Source: an uncultured Eubacteriales bacterium
GTDB taxonomy: Bacteria > Bacillota > Clostridia > Oscillospirales > Acutalibacteraceae
Direction: 5' to 3'
Assembly: GCA_900318495.1 (NCBI GenBank)
Contig: ONLA01000008.1
Location: forward strand, 1-64,000
DNA: 64,000 nucleotides
Shown: piece by piece, positions 50,003 through 57,367 of the stretch
Position numbering within the stretch: position 1 is the stretch's first letter
How the letters are laid out: each line of letters begins with the position of its first letter
Program-made: the position numbers and the translations under genes
The notes under the pieces: generated by a model
What the model saw: only the letters and a program-made list of their open reading frames with translations
What the model was told of the DNA's origin: nothing
Databases searched by the model: none

Positions 50003-50590
50003 TTAAGCTTTATCACCGTATTTTTTTGCCGCGGCATATGTATATACCGTATCGGTAATAATAACGGTAAATATTAAAACAAACATAAAAATAATATTCG
50101 GAAAAACAAAAGCAAGAATCAAAAATACTATACCGAGTAAAATCATTGAAATACCGCTGAATAGCTGGCATTTTTTCCAAACGGTATCATTAGTCATACT
50201 CCACTTTGTTCTCATACCGACAAAAGAATTTCTGCGTGACATCGGTATAAGATTACCGATAAATATAAAAAATACACCGAAAATCAATAATAAAATTCTT
50301 TCAATTCCGAAAACGCCTGAACTAATATCAGTAACATTGTTGGCCTGTAAATAAAGTATGTAGTAACTCAGTGCGTTAAAAAACAAAATAAAAGCCAAGC
50401 CTATATTTAATATTATTTTTTTATTAGCCTCATTTTTCATAAAAAAGCCGGGCAGTAAAAATATCAAACTCGAAACCAAGATTAAAACCGGGAAAATCAG
50501 TATTTCAAATTTACTTCCGTAACGGTCAACCGTGAAATCAGGTCCGTAATGCGCAGGGATTACTTCCGGAAGAAAAATTAGTGTAATCAA
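50003..50590 (-). CDS. sdpI: SdpI-like membrane protein (DUF1648 plus SdpI domain)
   Basis: At least 195 residues with five or more membrane helices. The DUF1648 motif LPEVIPAHYGPDFTVDRYGSK and the SdpI motif GNLIPMSRRNSFVGMRTKWSMTNDTVWKK are present. In B. subtilis SdpI gives immunity to the SdpC toxin and sequesters its repressor SdpR. The first standard start codon in frame is TTG at 50590, but the in-frame codons upstream encode the expected first helix (KIKKILLISFAVLPLIVSLI) and a GGAGG lies before an ATA at 50647; see findings. Confidence 0.88.
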   Translation of the reverse strand: MITLIFLPEVIPAHYGPDFTVDRYGSKFEILIFPVLILVSSLIFLLPGFFMKNEANKKIILNIGLAFILFFNALSYYILYLQANNVTDISSGVFGIERILLLIFGVFFIFIGNLIPMSRRNSFVGMRTKWSMTNDTVWKKCQLFSGISMILLGIVFLILAFVFPNIIFMFVLIFTVIITDTVYTYAAAKKYGDKA

Positions 50591-50636
50591 ACTGACTATC
50601 AGCGGTAAAACCGCAAAAGAAATAAGCAGTATTTTT

Positions 50637-50924
50637 TTAATTTTTATTGTAATTTCCTCCCTTCAGGGTGTCTAACCAAACAATAAGTTCTCCGAGAACA
50701 GACAAATTAAGCTCGTAATAAATAAAGTTTTTTTCCTTTGTTTCATAAATTAAATCCGCTTTTTTCAGCTTGGAAAGATGATAAGATAAGGCTTGCGGAG
50801 TTATTCCAAGGCAGTCCGCCAAATCCCCCGTACTTATTTTACCCTCTCTGAGCTTCATAATAATTGCTCTGCGTGTGTCGTCAGCTAAAGCGGAAAGGAT
50901 TTTATTTACAGACAAGGGATTCAC
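50637..50924 (-). CDS. sdpR: ArsR/SdpR-family transcriptional repressor
   Basis: 95 residues: a winged helix-turn-helix (STGDLADCLGITPQALSYHLSKLKKADLI) with the short C-terminus and ALADDTRRAIIMKLREG start typical of SdpR-type ArsR proteins. No metal-binding cysteine pair of the CxC kind is present. The gene precedes sdpI and is itself preceded by a promoter framed by two palindromes, suggesting autorepression relieved by SdpI. Confidence 0.9.
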   Translation of the reverse strand: MNPLSVNKILSALADDTRRAIIMKLREGKISTGDLADCLGITPQALSYHLSKLKKADLIYETKEKNFIYYELNLSVLGELIVWLDTLKGGNYNKN

Positions 50925-50930
50925 TCCAAT

Positions 50931-50954
50931 CTATTTAAAATTATCTTTAAATAG
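50931..50954. promoter_or_regulatory. Palindromic operator 1 (downstream of the -10 box)
   Basis: CTATTTAAA-ATTATC-TTTAAATAG, identical arms to operator 2. It covers the predicted transcription start of sdpRI, so bound repressor would block initiation. Confidence 0.75.
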
Positions 50955-50983
50955 ATTATATTACACCTGTAAACAAAAGTCAA
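50955..50983 (-). promoter_or_regulatory. sdpRI promoter
   Basis: Minus strand TTGACT (50978-50983), 17 bp, TATAAT (50955-50960), exactly between the two palindromic operators. Confidence 0.85.
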
Positions 50984-50984
50984 G

Positions 50985-51012
50985 AACTATTTAAAAATAT
51001 TTTTAAATAGTT
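50985..51012. promoter_or_regulatory. Palindromic operator 2 (upstream of the -35 box)
   Basis: A perfect 28-bp palindrome with arms AACTATTTAAAAAT, 1 bp upstream of the -35 hexamer. The shared half-site CTATTTAAA appears four times across the two operators. The gap 51013-51075 further holds an imperfect hairpin (AAAAGGCACC/GGTACCTTTT) and nothing else recognised. Confidence 0.75.
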
Positions 51013-51075
51013 AGGTAAACAAAAAAGGCACCCATAAGAGGTACCTTTTGCTGTACGGGTGTTTATAACGAATTT

Positions 51076-51190
51076 AGGCAACACCGCACAATTCAAGGAG
51101 CACGGCTTGCTTGAATATTATTCCGTCAGCTTGCCCAAAAAATCTCGGCAAGGCGTCAGCCTTACCTTGATTTATTATGCGGTATTGCCT
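51076..51190 (-). mobile_element. MITE-like family 2, copy B
   Basis: Ends AGGCAACACCGCACAATTC and (inverted) AGGCAATACCGCATAAT. The interior, including CTTGAATATTATTCCGTCAG and CGGCAAGGCGTCAGCCTTACC, is almost identical to the copy at 57213-57332. No coding capacity. Its right end touches the lipase stop codon. Confidence 0.85.
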
Positions 51191-52518
51191 TAAAATCCTT
51201 TTGATTTCAAATCGTTAACCAGTTGAACATAAAATTCTCTTACATCAAAATCCTTTATATTCTCACGATTCAAATCAACCATATCGCCGTGTGAAATACC
51301 GCGGCTGCCCTCTGTTGTTAAAAAAATATAATTATCTCCCCATTTAAATGACTTTTCCGAAACCAAACCATCATTAGCTCCGTCAAAATGCTTTGCGATA
51401 TGATAGGTGAAATTTAGAGGAAATTTTCCGCTTGTTGCCTTGTTAAGCTTAGAGCCTGTGCTTTGATAATAAACAGAAGGACTGTCGGTTATTATTTTAT
51501 TTAACGCTTCACACCGTTCGTTTGTCAAATCATATACAGCGGATAGAAAGTCGGGATTGCTGTCACCGAGTTTTTTCAGACTGCTGTTATAGCTTTTTGC
51601 GATTGTGTTTATCACACTATCAGGTACTTTATCAAGAAGATAATCTGCAAACAAACAACCTCTGTGTGGAGTATTGATTGTAGTTAAGGAAGCGATATAC
51701 TTATCAGCTCCGCAACGTGAAACAGCATATCTGCAATCAAGACCGCCTTTGGAGTGAGCTATGACATTAACCTTATGACATCCCGTTTCTTCCACAATTT
51801 GTTTTATCCTTTCGGTCAGCTCTGCCGCGCTGTCTGCAACAGAAAGGGCAGACTGATGATTACCGAAATATATTTCGGCTCCGTTTTTCTTTAGTTCATT
51901 AGGTATTCTGCCCCAATAGTTTAAATATTTAAAATCCCGGAAAAACACTCCGTGAACAAGTAAAAGCGGATATTTCGTTTTGCATACAGCTTGATTTTTT
52001 CTCGATTCGTTTAGAATAATCTTTCCGTTTTCAAAATCGACCTCTCTGCCGCAAACCGTAATAATTTTAGCTAAAGCAAATAAATTCACTATAGGGATAA
52101 AACCGCAGAGAGCACCTATCACGCGGTGTTTTATTCCAAGCTGAACAGAAGTAACATAAACTCTTATTATTCCGTTCCAGAACGTAACAGAGAGAACGGA
52201 TAACACACATACACAGCTGAGAATATATTGCAAAAGAAATTCAGGCAAAACAATAAAAGCAATAAATATATGTACTGCAATTGATATAAAACTTCCGATA
52301 ATAAAAGCGCATAGCAAATCTACACCTTCGGCACAAATCCTTAAACGCGTATTTTTATATTTGAAATTACTAATTGACGGAAAAACGTTTATCGCGACAA
52401 ATAAGAGCAGGAATAACGGAACTGTAAACAAAAATGATTTTTGTAAACATACAATTCCGTACAGACACGAGGTAACTGCTATTAGTAAGCCGTCAATAAT
52501 GCGGAAAAACAACTTCAT
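51190..52518 (-). CDS. Membrane-anchored alpha/beta-hydrolase, probable lipase or esterase
   Basis: 442 residues. The first ~150 residues form about five membrane helices. A hydrolase domain follows with oxyanion motif YPLLLVHGVF, nucleophile Ser in VIAHSKGGLD, Asp in FDGANDGLVS and His in ISHGDMVDL. The arrangement resembles triacylglycerol-lipase-like proteins. The stop codon overlaps the terminal repeat of a MITE-like element, so the last residue or two may be altered. No clear promoter is visible upstream. Confidence 0.82.
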   Translation of the reverse strand: MKLFFRIIDGLLIAVTSCLYGIVCLQKSFLFTVPLFLLLFVAINVFPSISNFKYKNTRLRICAEGVDLLCAFIIGSFISIAVHIFIAFIVLPEFLLQYILSCVCVLSVLSVTFWNGIIRVYVTSVQLGIKHRVIGALCGFIPIVNLFALAKIITVCGREVDFENGKIILNESRKNQAVCKTKYPLLLVHGVFFRDFKYLNYWGRIPNELKKNGAEIYFGNHQSALSVADSAAELTERIKQIVEETGCHKVNVIAHSKGGLDCRYAVSRCGADKYIASLTTINTPHRGCLFADYLLDKVPDSVINTIAKSYNSSLKKLGDSNPDFLSAVYDLTNERCEALNKIITDSPSVYYQSTGSKLNKATSGKFPLNFTYHIAKHFDGANDGLVSEKSFKWGDNYIFLTTEGSRGISHGDMVDLNRENIKDFDVREFYVQLVNDLKSKGF

Positions 52519-52596
52519 ACTTTTCCCTTTCGCTATTATTTTGTTGTTGAGTAAAATATAAATATAATTAATTTCTTATCATATATCAGGCACAAA

Positions 52597-52626
52597 AATG
52601 TAAAGCCTAATAATGTAAAGCCTAAT
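52597..52626. repeat. 15-bp perfect tandem duplication
   Basis: AATGTAAAGCCTAAT occurs twice without a gap, in the spacer between the lipase gene and the tRNA terminator. Confidence 0.85.
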
Positions 52627-52634
52627 TTAAAATA

Positions 52635-52680
52635 ATAAAAAATGAGTGTCCATAACTTAAATCCGTTATGAACACTCATT
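52635..52680 (-). terminator. Terminator of the tRNA cluster
   Basis: Minus strand long stem AATGAGTGT-CATAAC/GTTATG-ACACTCATT (52641-52680) followed by TTTTATTATTTT, 1 bp after the tRNA-Leu CCA end. Confidence 0.85.
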
Positions 52681-52681
52681 C

Positions 52682-52769
52682 TGGTGCCGGTGACCGGACT
52701 TGAACCGGTACGGTTGCAATAACCGAGGGATTTTAAGTCCCTTGTGTCTGCCTATTCCACCACACCGGC
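52682..52769 (-). tRNA. tRNA-Leu (TAA anticodon)
   Basis: 88 nt including an encoded CCA. Acceptor stem GCCGGTG/CACCGGC, long variable arm, T arm GGTTCAAGTCC and anticodon loop ACTTAAAAT reading TAA. Confidence 0.97.
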
Positions 52770-52815
52770 GAAATAATTTGTATAATACAAGCCCCTCACA
52801 TTTGTAAGGGGCTCA

Positions 52816-52890
52816 TGGTGACCCGGACGAGAATCGAACTCGTGTTACCGCCGTGAAAGGGCGGTGTCTTAACCGCTTGACCACCGGGCC
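52816..52890 (-). tRNA. tRNA-Glu (TTC anticodon)
   Basis: 75 nt with encoded CCA. Acceptor GGCCCGG paired to CCGGGTC, anticodon loop CCTTTCACG, T loop GTTCGAATC. A hairpin AGCCCCT/AGGGGCT separates it from tRNA-Leu and may be a processing signal. Confidence 0.97.
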
Positions 52891-52895
52891 GTTTA

Positions 52896-52972
52896 TGGTA
52901 GCGGAAATAGGACTTGAACCTACGACACTTCGGGTATGAACCGAATGCTCTAGCCAGCTGAGCTATTCCGCC
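52896..52972 (-). tRNA. tRNA-Met (CAT anticodon, elongator type)
   Basis: 77 nt with encoded CCA. Acceptor GGCGGAA paired to TTCCGCT, first position paired so not the initiator type, anticodon loop TTCATACC. First tRNA of the three-gene transcript. Confidence 0.95.
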
Positions 52973-53000
52973 ATATAACGCTGTAAAATCAGCAAGTATT

Positions 53001-53029
53001 ATTATAGTATAAGTTCAAGAATTTGTCAA
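53001..53029 (-). promoter_or_regulatory. tRNA cluster promoter
   Basis: Minus strand TTGACA (53024-53029), 17 bp, TATAAT (53001-53006): a perfect consensus promoter preceding the tRNA-Met gene. Confidence 0.85.
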
Positions 53030-53146
53030 TAGATTTTTTAAAATATTTTTGTAATACAGAAAATAAAAATCAAAAAAGCAGCCGTTTCAAAATGGAAAAA
53101 GCTCCGTCAATTGAGCGTTTTGTCTATTATTAAACAAGCTCTAACA

Positions 53147-53782
53147 TTACAGCTTGGAATAGCCGTAGCTGTTTACAAGAGCCTCAATTTTTTCGCCGCG
53201 CTGGCAGTTTGGACAAAGGTGGGGCTTATAGCTTTGATAATCGCCCAAATCATGCGGATTAAAAATAGAGTGAACAGGATGACCGTCACATTCTTCAACG
53301 GTAGCGAAAATCGCCGAAACACCCACAACAATTCCGCCGTAGTAAGTAATCGCGTCAATCGCGGCAAGCGCGCTTTTACCGGTTGTTACCGAAGCGGCGG
53401 TAATAAGCACGTGTTTTCCGGTCAGCATCGGAATAAGGTTGTCACGGAAAATCATCTGACCGCCGCCGATAAATTCAGGCGACACAACATAAATTGTCTG
53501 GTGAGCGTTAATATTAATAAAATCGTTTTTTGTAAGCTCGTTGGCAACGCACGCGCCTATAACCTCGGTTCCGTCAAGACATAAAATCGTGTCGATGATG
53601 GTGTGCGCGCGGTAATCCGAAACAAGCTGTTTTGCAACCGCGCTTGCCTCGCTCAGTCTGGTTTTTTGAGTGGTAACGTCAATATAATAATTTGTGTGGC
53701 TGTGCATTGTAGCAAAATGTCCCTTTGCCACACGCAGAAACACATCCTTGTTTTTTGTTCTTATTTTATACATATCAGCCAT
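53147..53782 (-). CDS. Orotate phosphoribosyltransferase-like protein with altered PRPP motif
   Basis: 211 residues with the type I phosphoribosyltransferase fold suggested by ILCLDGTEVIGACVANEL and KHVLITAASVTTGKSALAAIDAI. In OPRT the latter motif reads VLVVDDVITTGGS; here the two acids are Ala129-Ala130. A zinc-like pair Cys190-x2-Cys193 (HLCPNCQRG) lies near the C-terminus. Start at 53782 follows GGAGG; the open frame continues upstream into a MITE-like element and is not used. It may be a regulatory or catalytically changed relative of PyrE; no pyr genes are adjacent. Confidence 0.75.
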   Translation of the reverse strand: MADMYKIRTKNKDVFLRVAKGHFATMHSHTNYYIDVTTQKTRLSEASAVAKQLVSDYRAHTIIDTILCLDGTEVIGACVANELTKNDFININAHQTIYVVSPEFIGGGQMIFRDNLIPMLTGKHVLITAASVTTGKSALAAIDAITYYGGIVVGVSAIFATVEECDGHPVHSIFNPHDLGDYQSYKPHLCPNCQRGEKIEALVNSYGYSKL

Positions 53783-53895
53783 AATAAAGCCTCCAAAATA
53801 ATAGTCTATTTTGATTTTACTATAATATGTAAAAAAAATCAATAGTATTTTGTCAATTTTAGTATAAAACAGAAAATCAAATAATAATGCGGTTA

Positions 53896-54010
53896 ATACT
53901 AATTCCTGATAGAAAGTAGACTTATATTTTGCGAGGATATTTTTCGCAAGACAAGGCGAAGGACGCGGCAAGGCTGGCGCCTTGCAATACTTTTTATTAG
54001 GTATTAGTAT
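53896..54010 (+). mobile_element. MITE-like family 1, copy 3 (both ends intact)
   Basis: 115 bp with 23-bp imperfect terminal inverted repeats: left ATACTAATTCCTGATAGAAA, right (reversed) ATACTAATACCTAATAAAAA, each continuing GTA. The core hairpin GCAAGGC-TGGC-GCCTTGC lies at about 53968-53985. It is the reference copy for the family and sits between the PRTase-like gene and the leuD terminator. Confidence 0.85.
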
Positions 54011-54022
54011 AAATTTAAAATA

Positions 54023-54050
54023 GAAAAAGGAACGGTTTTTACTCCGTTCC
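54023..54050 (-). terminator. Terminator of leuCD
   Basis: Minus strand stem GGAACGG/CCGTTCC (54029-54050) followed by TTTTTC, 10 bp past the leuD stop. Confidence 0.85.
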
Positions 54051-54060
54051 TTTACCGGTT

Positions 54061-54543
54061 TTACTCAAGAATCGAGTTAATTAAGCCGCCCTTTTGAATA
54101 ATGTTCTGAATGAATTCGGGGAATGGTTCCGCCTGATAAGTTTTTCCTGTAGTTTCGTTTGTGATAACGCCGGTGTCGTAGTTAACCGAAACAACATCGC
54201 CGTCCCTGATGTCCTTTGCGGCTTCGTCGCACTCAAGAATCGGCAGACCGATATTAATTGAGTTGCGGTAAAAAATACGCGCGAAGGTTGAAGCTATAAC
54301 ACAGGAAATTCCGCTCGCCTTTATAGCAATAGGCGCGTGCTCACGCGAAGAACCGCAGCCGAAGTTCTTTTCGGCAACCATAATGTCGCCCTCTTTAACC
54401 TTGTTTACAAACTCCTTGTCAATATCCTCCATGCAGTGTGAAGCAAGCTCCTTGTGAGAAGCTGTGTTTAAGTATCTTGCCGGAATAATAACGTCGGTGT
54501 CAACGTTGTCTCCGAATTTATGTACAGTACCTTTAGCGTTCAT
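54061..54543 (-). CDS. leuD: 3-isopropylmalate dehydratase small subunit
   Basis: 160 residues, the short prokaryotic/archaeal-type swivel domain: [19 protein letters not shown] at the start and the substrate-binding [12 protein letters not shown] (about 79-90) loop. Works with LeuC to isomerise isopropylmalate in leucine synthesis. Follows leuC by 15 bp with its own GGAGG site. leuA and leuB are not in the window. Confidence 0.95.
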   Translation of the reverse strand: MNAKGTVHKFGDNVDTDVIIPARYLNTASHKELASHCMEDIDKEFVNKVKEGDIMVAEKNFGCGSSREHAPIAIKASGISCVIASTFARIFYRNSINIGLPILECDEAAKDIRDGDVVSVNYDTGVITNETTGKTYQAEPFPEFIQNIIQKGGLINSILE

Positions 54544-54558
54544 GGTAAATCCTCCTTA

Positions 54559-55824
54559 TCAAACCTTGTCGGGGTCGGTGATGAAGCCTGCAACAGCGCT
54601 TGCAGCCGCCACAGCCGGGCTTGCAAGATAAACCTCGCTGTCAACGTGACCCATTCTGCCTACAAAGTTACGGTTAGTTGTTGAAACAGCCTTTTCGCCT
54701 GCAGCGAGAATTCCCATGTGACCGCCCAGACACGGACCGCACGTAGGAGTCGAAACAACCGCGCCGGCTTCAACAAAGATGTCAAAAAGTCCTTCGTGCA
54801 TAGCCTGAAGCCAAATTTTCTGGGTACCCGGAATAACTATGCAGCGAACTCCCTTGGCTATGTGTTTGCCTTTAAATATTTCGGCAGCGGCTCTGAGGTC
54901 GCTGATTCTGCCGTTAGTGCAGCTTCCTATTACGCACTGGTCAATCTTAACCTCGCCGTCCGCTATCTCGTCAACGGTCTTTGTGTTTTCGGGAAGGTGT
55001 GGAAATGCGACAGTGGGACGGATTTCACCGAGGTCAATTGTGTATTCCTCATCGTACTCCGCGTCCTCGTCAGCGGTATATTCAACAGGAGTGCCCTGAT
55101 ACCTGCCGTCGCAGTATTCGCGGGTAATGTCGTCAACAGGGAAGATACCGTTCTTGGCGCCTGCTTCAATAGCCATATTAGCAATACAGAGGCGGTCGTC
55201 AATATTAAGGTACTTAACGCCCTCGCCGCAGAATTCCATAGATTTGTAAAGAGCGCCGTCAACGCCGATTTTGCCGATGATGTGAAGAATAACGTCCTTG
55301 CCGCTTACATATCCCCGGGGCTTGCCTGTAAGGTTAAATTTAATAGCTGACGGAACCTTGAACCACGCTTTGCCGCTTATCATACCGGCAGCCATATCTG
55401 TTGAGCCTACGCCTGTTGAAAAAGCTCCGAGAGCGCCGTAGGTGCAGGTGTGCGAATCGGCGCCGATACAAAGGCAACCGGGACCGACAAGACCTTTTTC
55501 AGGCAGAAGCGCGTGCTCAATGCCCATCATACCTACGTCCATAAAATTCTTTATATCATATTTGTTCGCAAAGGTTCTTGTCTGCTTAACCAAAGTAGCA
55601 GCCTTGATGTCCTTGTTAGGGGTAAAGTGATCCATAATCATAGCGATTTTGGTGTTGTCAAACACAGCGGTCGCGCCGTTTTCCTCAAAAACATTGATTG
55701 CCACCGGAGAAGTAACGTCGTTGCCGAGCACCATATCCAGCTTGGCGTTAATCAACTGACCTGCCTTTACCTCGTCAAGCCCCGCGTGAGCCGCAAGGAT
55801 TTTCTGAGACATCGTCATACCCAT
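54559..55824 (-). CDS. leuC: 3-isopropylmalate dehydratase large subunit
   Basis: 421 residues of the short LeuC/homoaconitase class. The [4Fe-4S] cysteines are in IGSCTNGR and [12 protein letters not shown], and [23 protein letters not shown] is characteristic. ATG at 55824 has AGGAG 8 nt upstream; a GTG three codons before is less likely. A good promoter lies at 55856-55884. Confidence 0.95.
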   Translation of the reverse strand: MGMTMSQKILAAHAGLDEVKAGQLINAKLDMVLGNDVTSPVAINVFEENGATAVFDNTKIAMIMDHFTPNKDIKAATLVKQTRTFANKYDIKNFMDVGMMGIEHALLPEKGLVGPGCLCIGADSHTCTYGALGAFSTGVGSTDMAAGMISGKAWFKVPSAIKFNLTGKPRGYVSGKDVILHIIGKIGVDGALYKSMEFCGEGVKYLNIDDRLCIANMAIEAGAKNGIFPVDDITREYCDGRYQGTPVEYTADEDAEYDEEYTIDLGEIRPTVAFPHLPENTKTVDEIADGEVKIDQCVIGSCTNGRISDLRAAAEIFKGKHIAKGVRCIVIPGTQKIWLQAMHEGLFDIFVEAGAVVSTPTCGPCLGGHMGILAAGEKAVSTTNRNFVGRMGHVDSEVYLASPAVAAASAVAGFITDPDKV

Positions 55825-55855
55825 AATTATCACTCCTAATTAATGTTTACTCTTT

Positions 55856-55884
55856 ATTATACAACTAAAACCGTATATCGTCAA
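55856..55884 (-). promoter_or_regulatory. leuCD promoter
   Basis: Minus strand TTGACG (55879-55884), 17 bp, TATAAT (55856-55861). The -35 box begins immediately after the stop codon of the upstream transglutaminase-like gene, so the two units are packed without a terminator. Confidence 0.75.
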
Positions 55885-57114
55885 TCATTCATAGTTTAAT
55901 TCTACGGTTAAAACGTTGTGGTTTTTATAAGTGTAAGCCTTGGTTTCGGTTTTTATTTGATTGTTCCTGCCGCAATAGTGGTTGGCAGCGGTAATCCATT
56001 CGTTAATGTAACCGTCGTTAATTATTCCGGTGCAGGTTTCGGAGTACGGCAAGGCTTCGGCAATTAAAAAGCTGCAGCTTTTTTCTTTTTTGTTAGCAGA
56101 CGCAATCAGCGAAGCAATCATATCGTTGTCGTTTTTAGGATCGGTTATTGTAATATAATATATGTCAAGATACCGGAAAGCGGTTGCCTTACATTCCGGC
56201 TGAAAAACATTAAAGGTAGTTGTTCCGTAATAATCGGAGCTGTTGAACAAGGGACTGAACTTGTGATCCTTTAAAATCGCGTCGTCTGTCAGGTTAAGAT
56301 AAAAAAATCTTTCGCAGAAAAACTGTGCCGAGCTTATGTCGTTCCACGTTACATCTACGTTGTACCACTCGTCGCCCAGCTTAACGCAGTTCCACATATG
56401 GCCTTCTTCTTTTCCGTCGTTAAAATCCGAGGTGCCCTCAATAATTGAGCACGCGATTCCCATTTTTGAGCACAGAAGCTGAAAAGCGTGGGCATATCCG
56501 TCGCAAACCGCTTTTCCGTTTACAAGCGCGCCGTATGCGGTGTGGCACATTGCCGATTTTGTATCATAACTGCAGTGTTCAACAAGATAATTGTTAATAT
56601 AAACTTCAATTTCAAGGTCGTTTGCTTTTTCGGGAACATCGGCGAACACCTTAGTTAAAGCACTGTTCAAATTGTTTTTTGCGTTGGCAAGGGAAGCTCC
56701 GGTAAGGACAAACCTAAAATCAATTTCAAGGCTGTTTCCCGTTTCGTAATAGCTGTAAGCGCTTTTGGTGTCAATCCAGAAAACCTCGGGGTGATCGGCG
56801 GAATATGCCGCGAAAGCGACCTCAAAATCACTTTCCGAAATATTTTCAAGATAAAAGGTTTCTGAGTCGCTTTTATTAACAAATTCTCCTATTGTTTCAT
56901 AAACAGGCAACAAATTTTCAGGAAGCCTGTTTTTACACAATTCCGAAGAAATAATAGTACGGTTTACGGTTTCTTTTGTTTCAAGCGAAATTTGCTTTTC
57001 CGGAAGCTTGGGTTCGGGGCGGAACCGGTATTTGTCCGAAAACAAAAAAACAAGTACTATCGCAATAATAATTACCAGCGCTACTATAGGTAGCAACAAT
57101 TTTTTAAGGTTCAT
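55885..57114 (-). CDS. Membrane-anchored transglutaminase-like protein
   Basis: 409 residues with an N-terminal membrane helix (about 5-27; not a clear lipobox). The transglutaminase/protease-like catalytic triad is visible: Cys in GKAVCDGYAHAF (about 205), His in GHMWNCVKLG (about 242) and Asp in VDVTWND. The last ~130 residues form another domain of unknown fold. Known relatives act as peptidases or cross-linking enzymes outside the cell; the substrate is unknown. It has its own promoter at 57150-57178. Confidence 0.85.
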   Translation of the reverse strand: MNLKKLLLPIVALVIIIAIVLVFLFSDKYRFRPEPKLPEKQISLETKETVNRTIISSELCKNRLPENLLPVYETIGEFVNKSDSETFYLENISESDFEVAFAAYSADHPEVFWIDTKSAYSYYETGNSLEIDFRFVLTGASLANAKNNLNSALTKVFADVPEKANDLEIEVYINNYLVEHCSYDTKSAMCHTAYGALVNGKAVCDGYAHAFQLLCSKMGIACSIIEGTSDFNDGKEEGHMWNCVKLGDEWYNVDVTWNDISSAQFFCERFFYLNLTDDAILKDHKFSPLFNSSDYYGTTTFNVFQPECKATAFRYLDIYYITITDPKNDNDMIASLIASANKKEKSCSFLIAEALPYSETCTGIINDGYINEWITAANHYCGRNNQIKTETKAYTYKNHNVLTVELNYE

Positions 57115-57149
57115 AAATTTTTACCGCCTTTTTAACTGCATACAAATTA

Positions 57150-57178
57150 ATAATACTTTATTTTCTTCTCCGCGTCAA
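57150..57178 (-). promoter_or_regulatory. Promoter of the transglutaminase-like gene
   Basis: Minus strand TTGACG (57173-57178), 17 bp, TATTAT (57150-57155). Confidence 0.65.
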
Positions 57179-57212
57179 TTGCATTTAATAAATTATTGTG
57201 ATAATATATTAA

Positions 57213-57332
57213 AGGCAACACCGCACAATTCAAGGCACACGGCTTGCTTGAATATTATTCCGTCAGCTTGCCCAAAAAATCTCGGCAAGGCGTCAGCCTT
57301 ACCTTGATTTCCTGAATTATGCGGTATTGCCT
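57213..57332 (+). mobile_element. MITE-like family 2, copy C (complete)
   Basis: 120 bp with imperfect terminal repeats AGGCAACACCGCACAATTC and, inverted, AGGCAATACCGCATAATTC. The interior is nearly identical to copy B at 51076-51190, and contains the core CGGCAAGGCGTCAGCCTTACC. It occupies the divergent spacer between the transglutaminase-like gene and the QueT-type gene. Confidence 0.85.
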
Positions 57333-57367
57333 AAAGTAAGTAATAAAAATTAGCGGCGGAGAATAAA

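Noticed and set aside
54718..55350. Open frame of 210 codons on the plus strand
   Set aside because: Lies wholly opposite leuC, lacks a ribosome binding site and gives a composition unlike a real protein.
57333..57367. preQ1 riboswitch before the QueT-type gene
   Set aside because: Only 35 bp separate the MITE-like element from the gene and no preQ1 pseudoknot sequence is visible.
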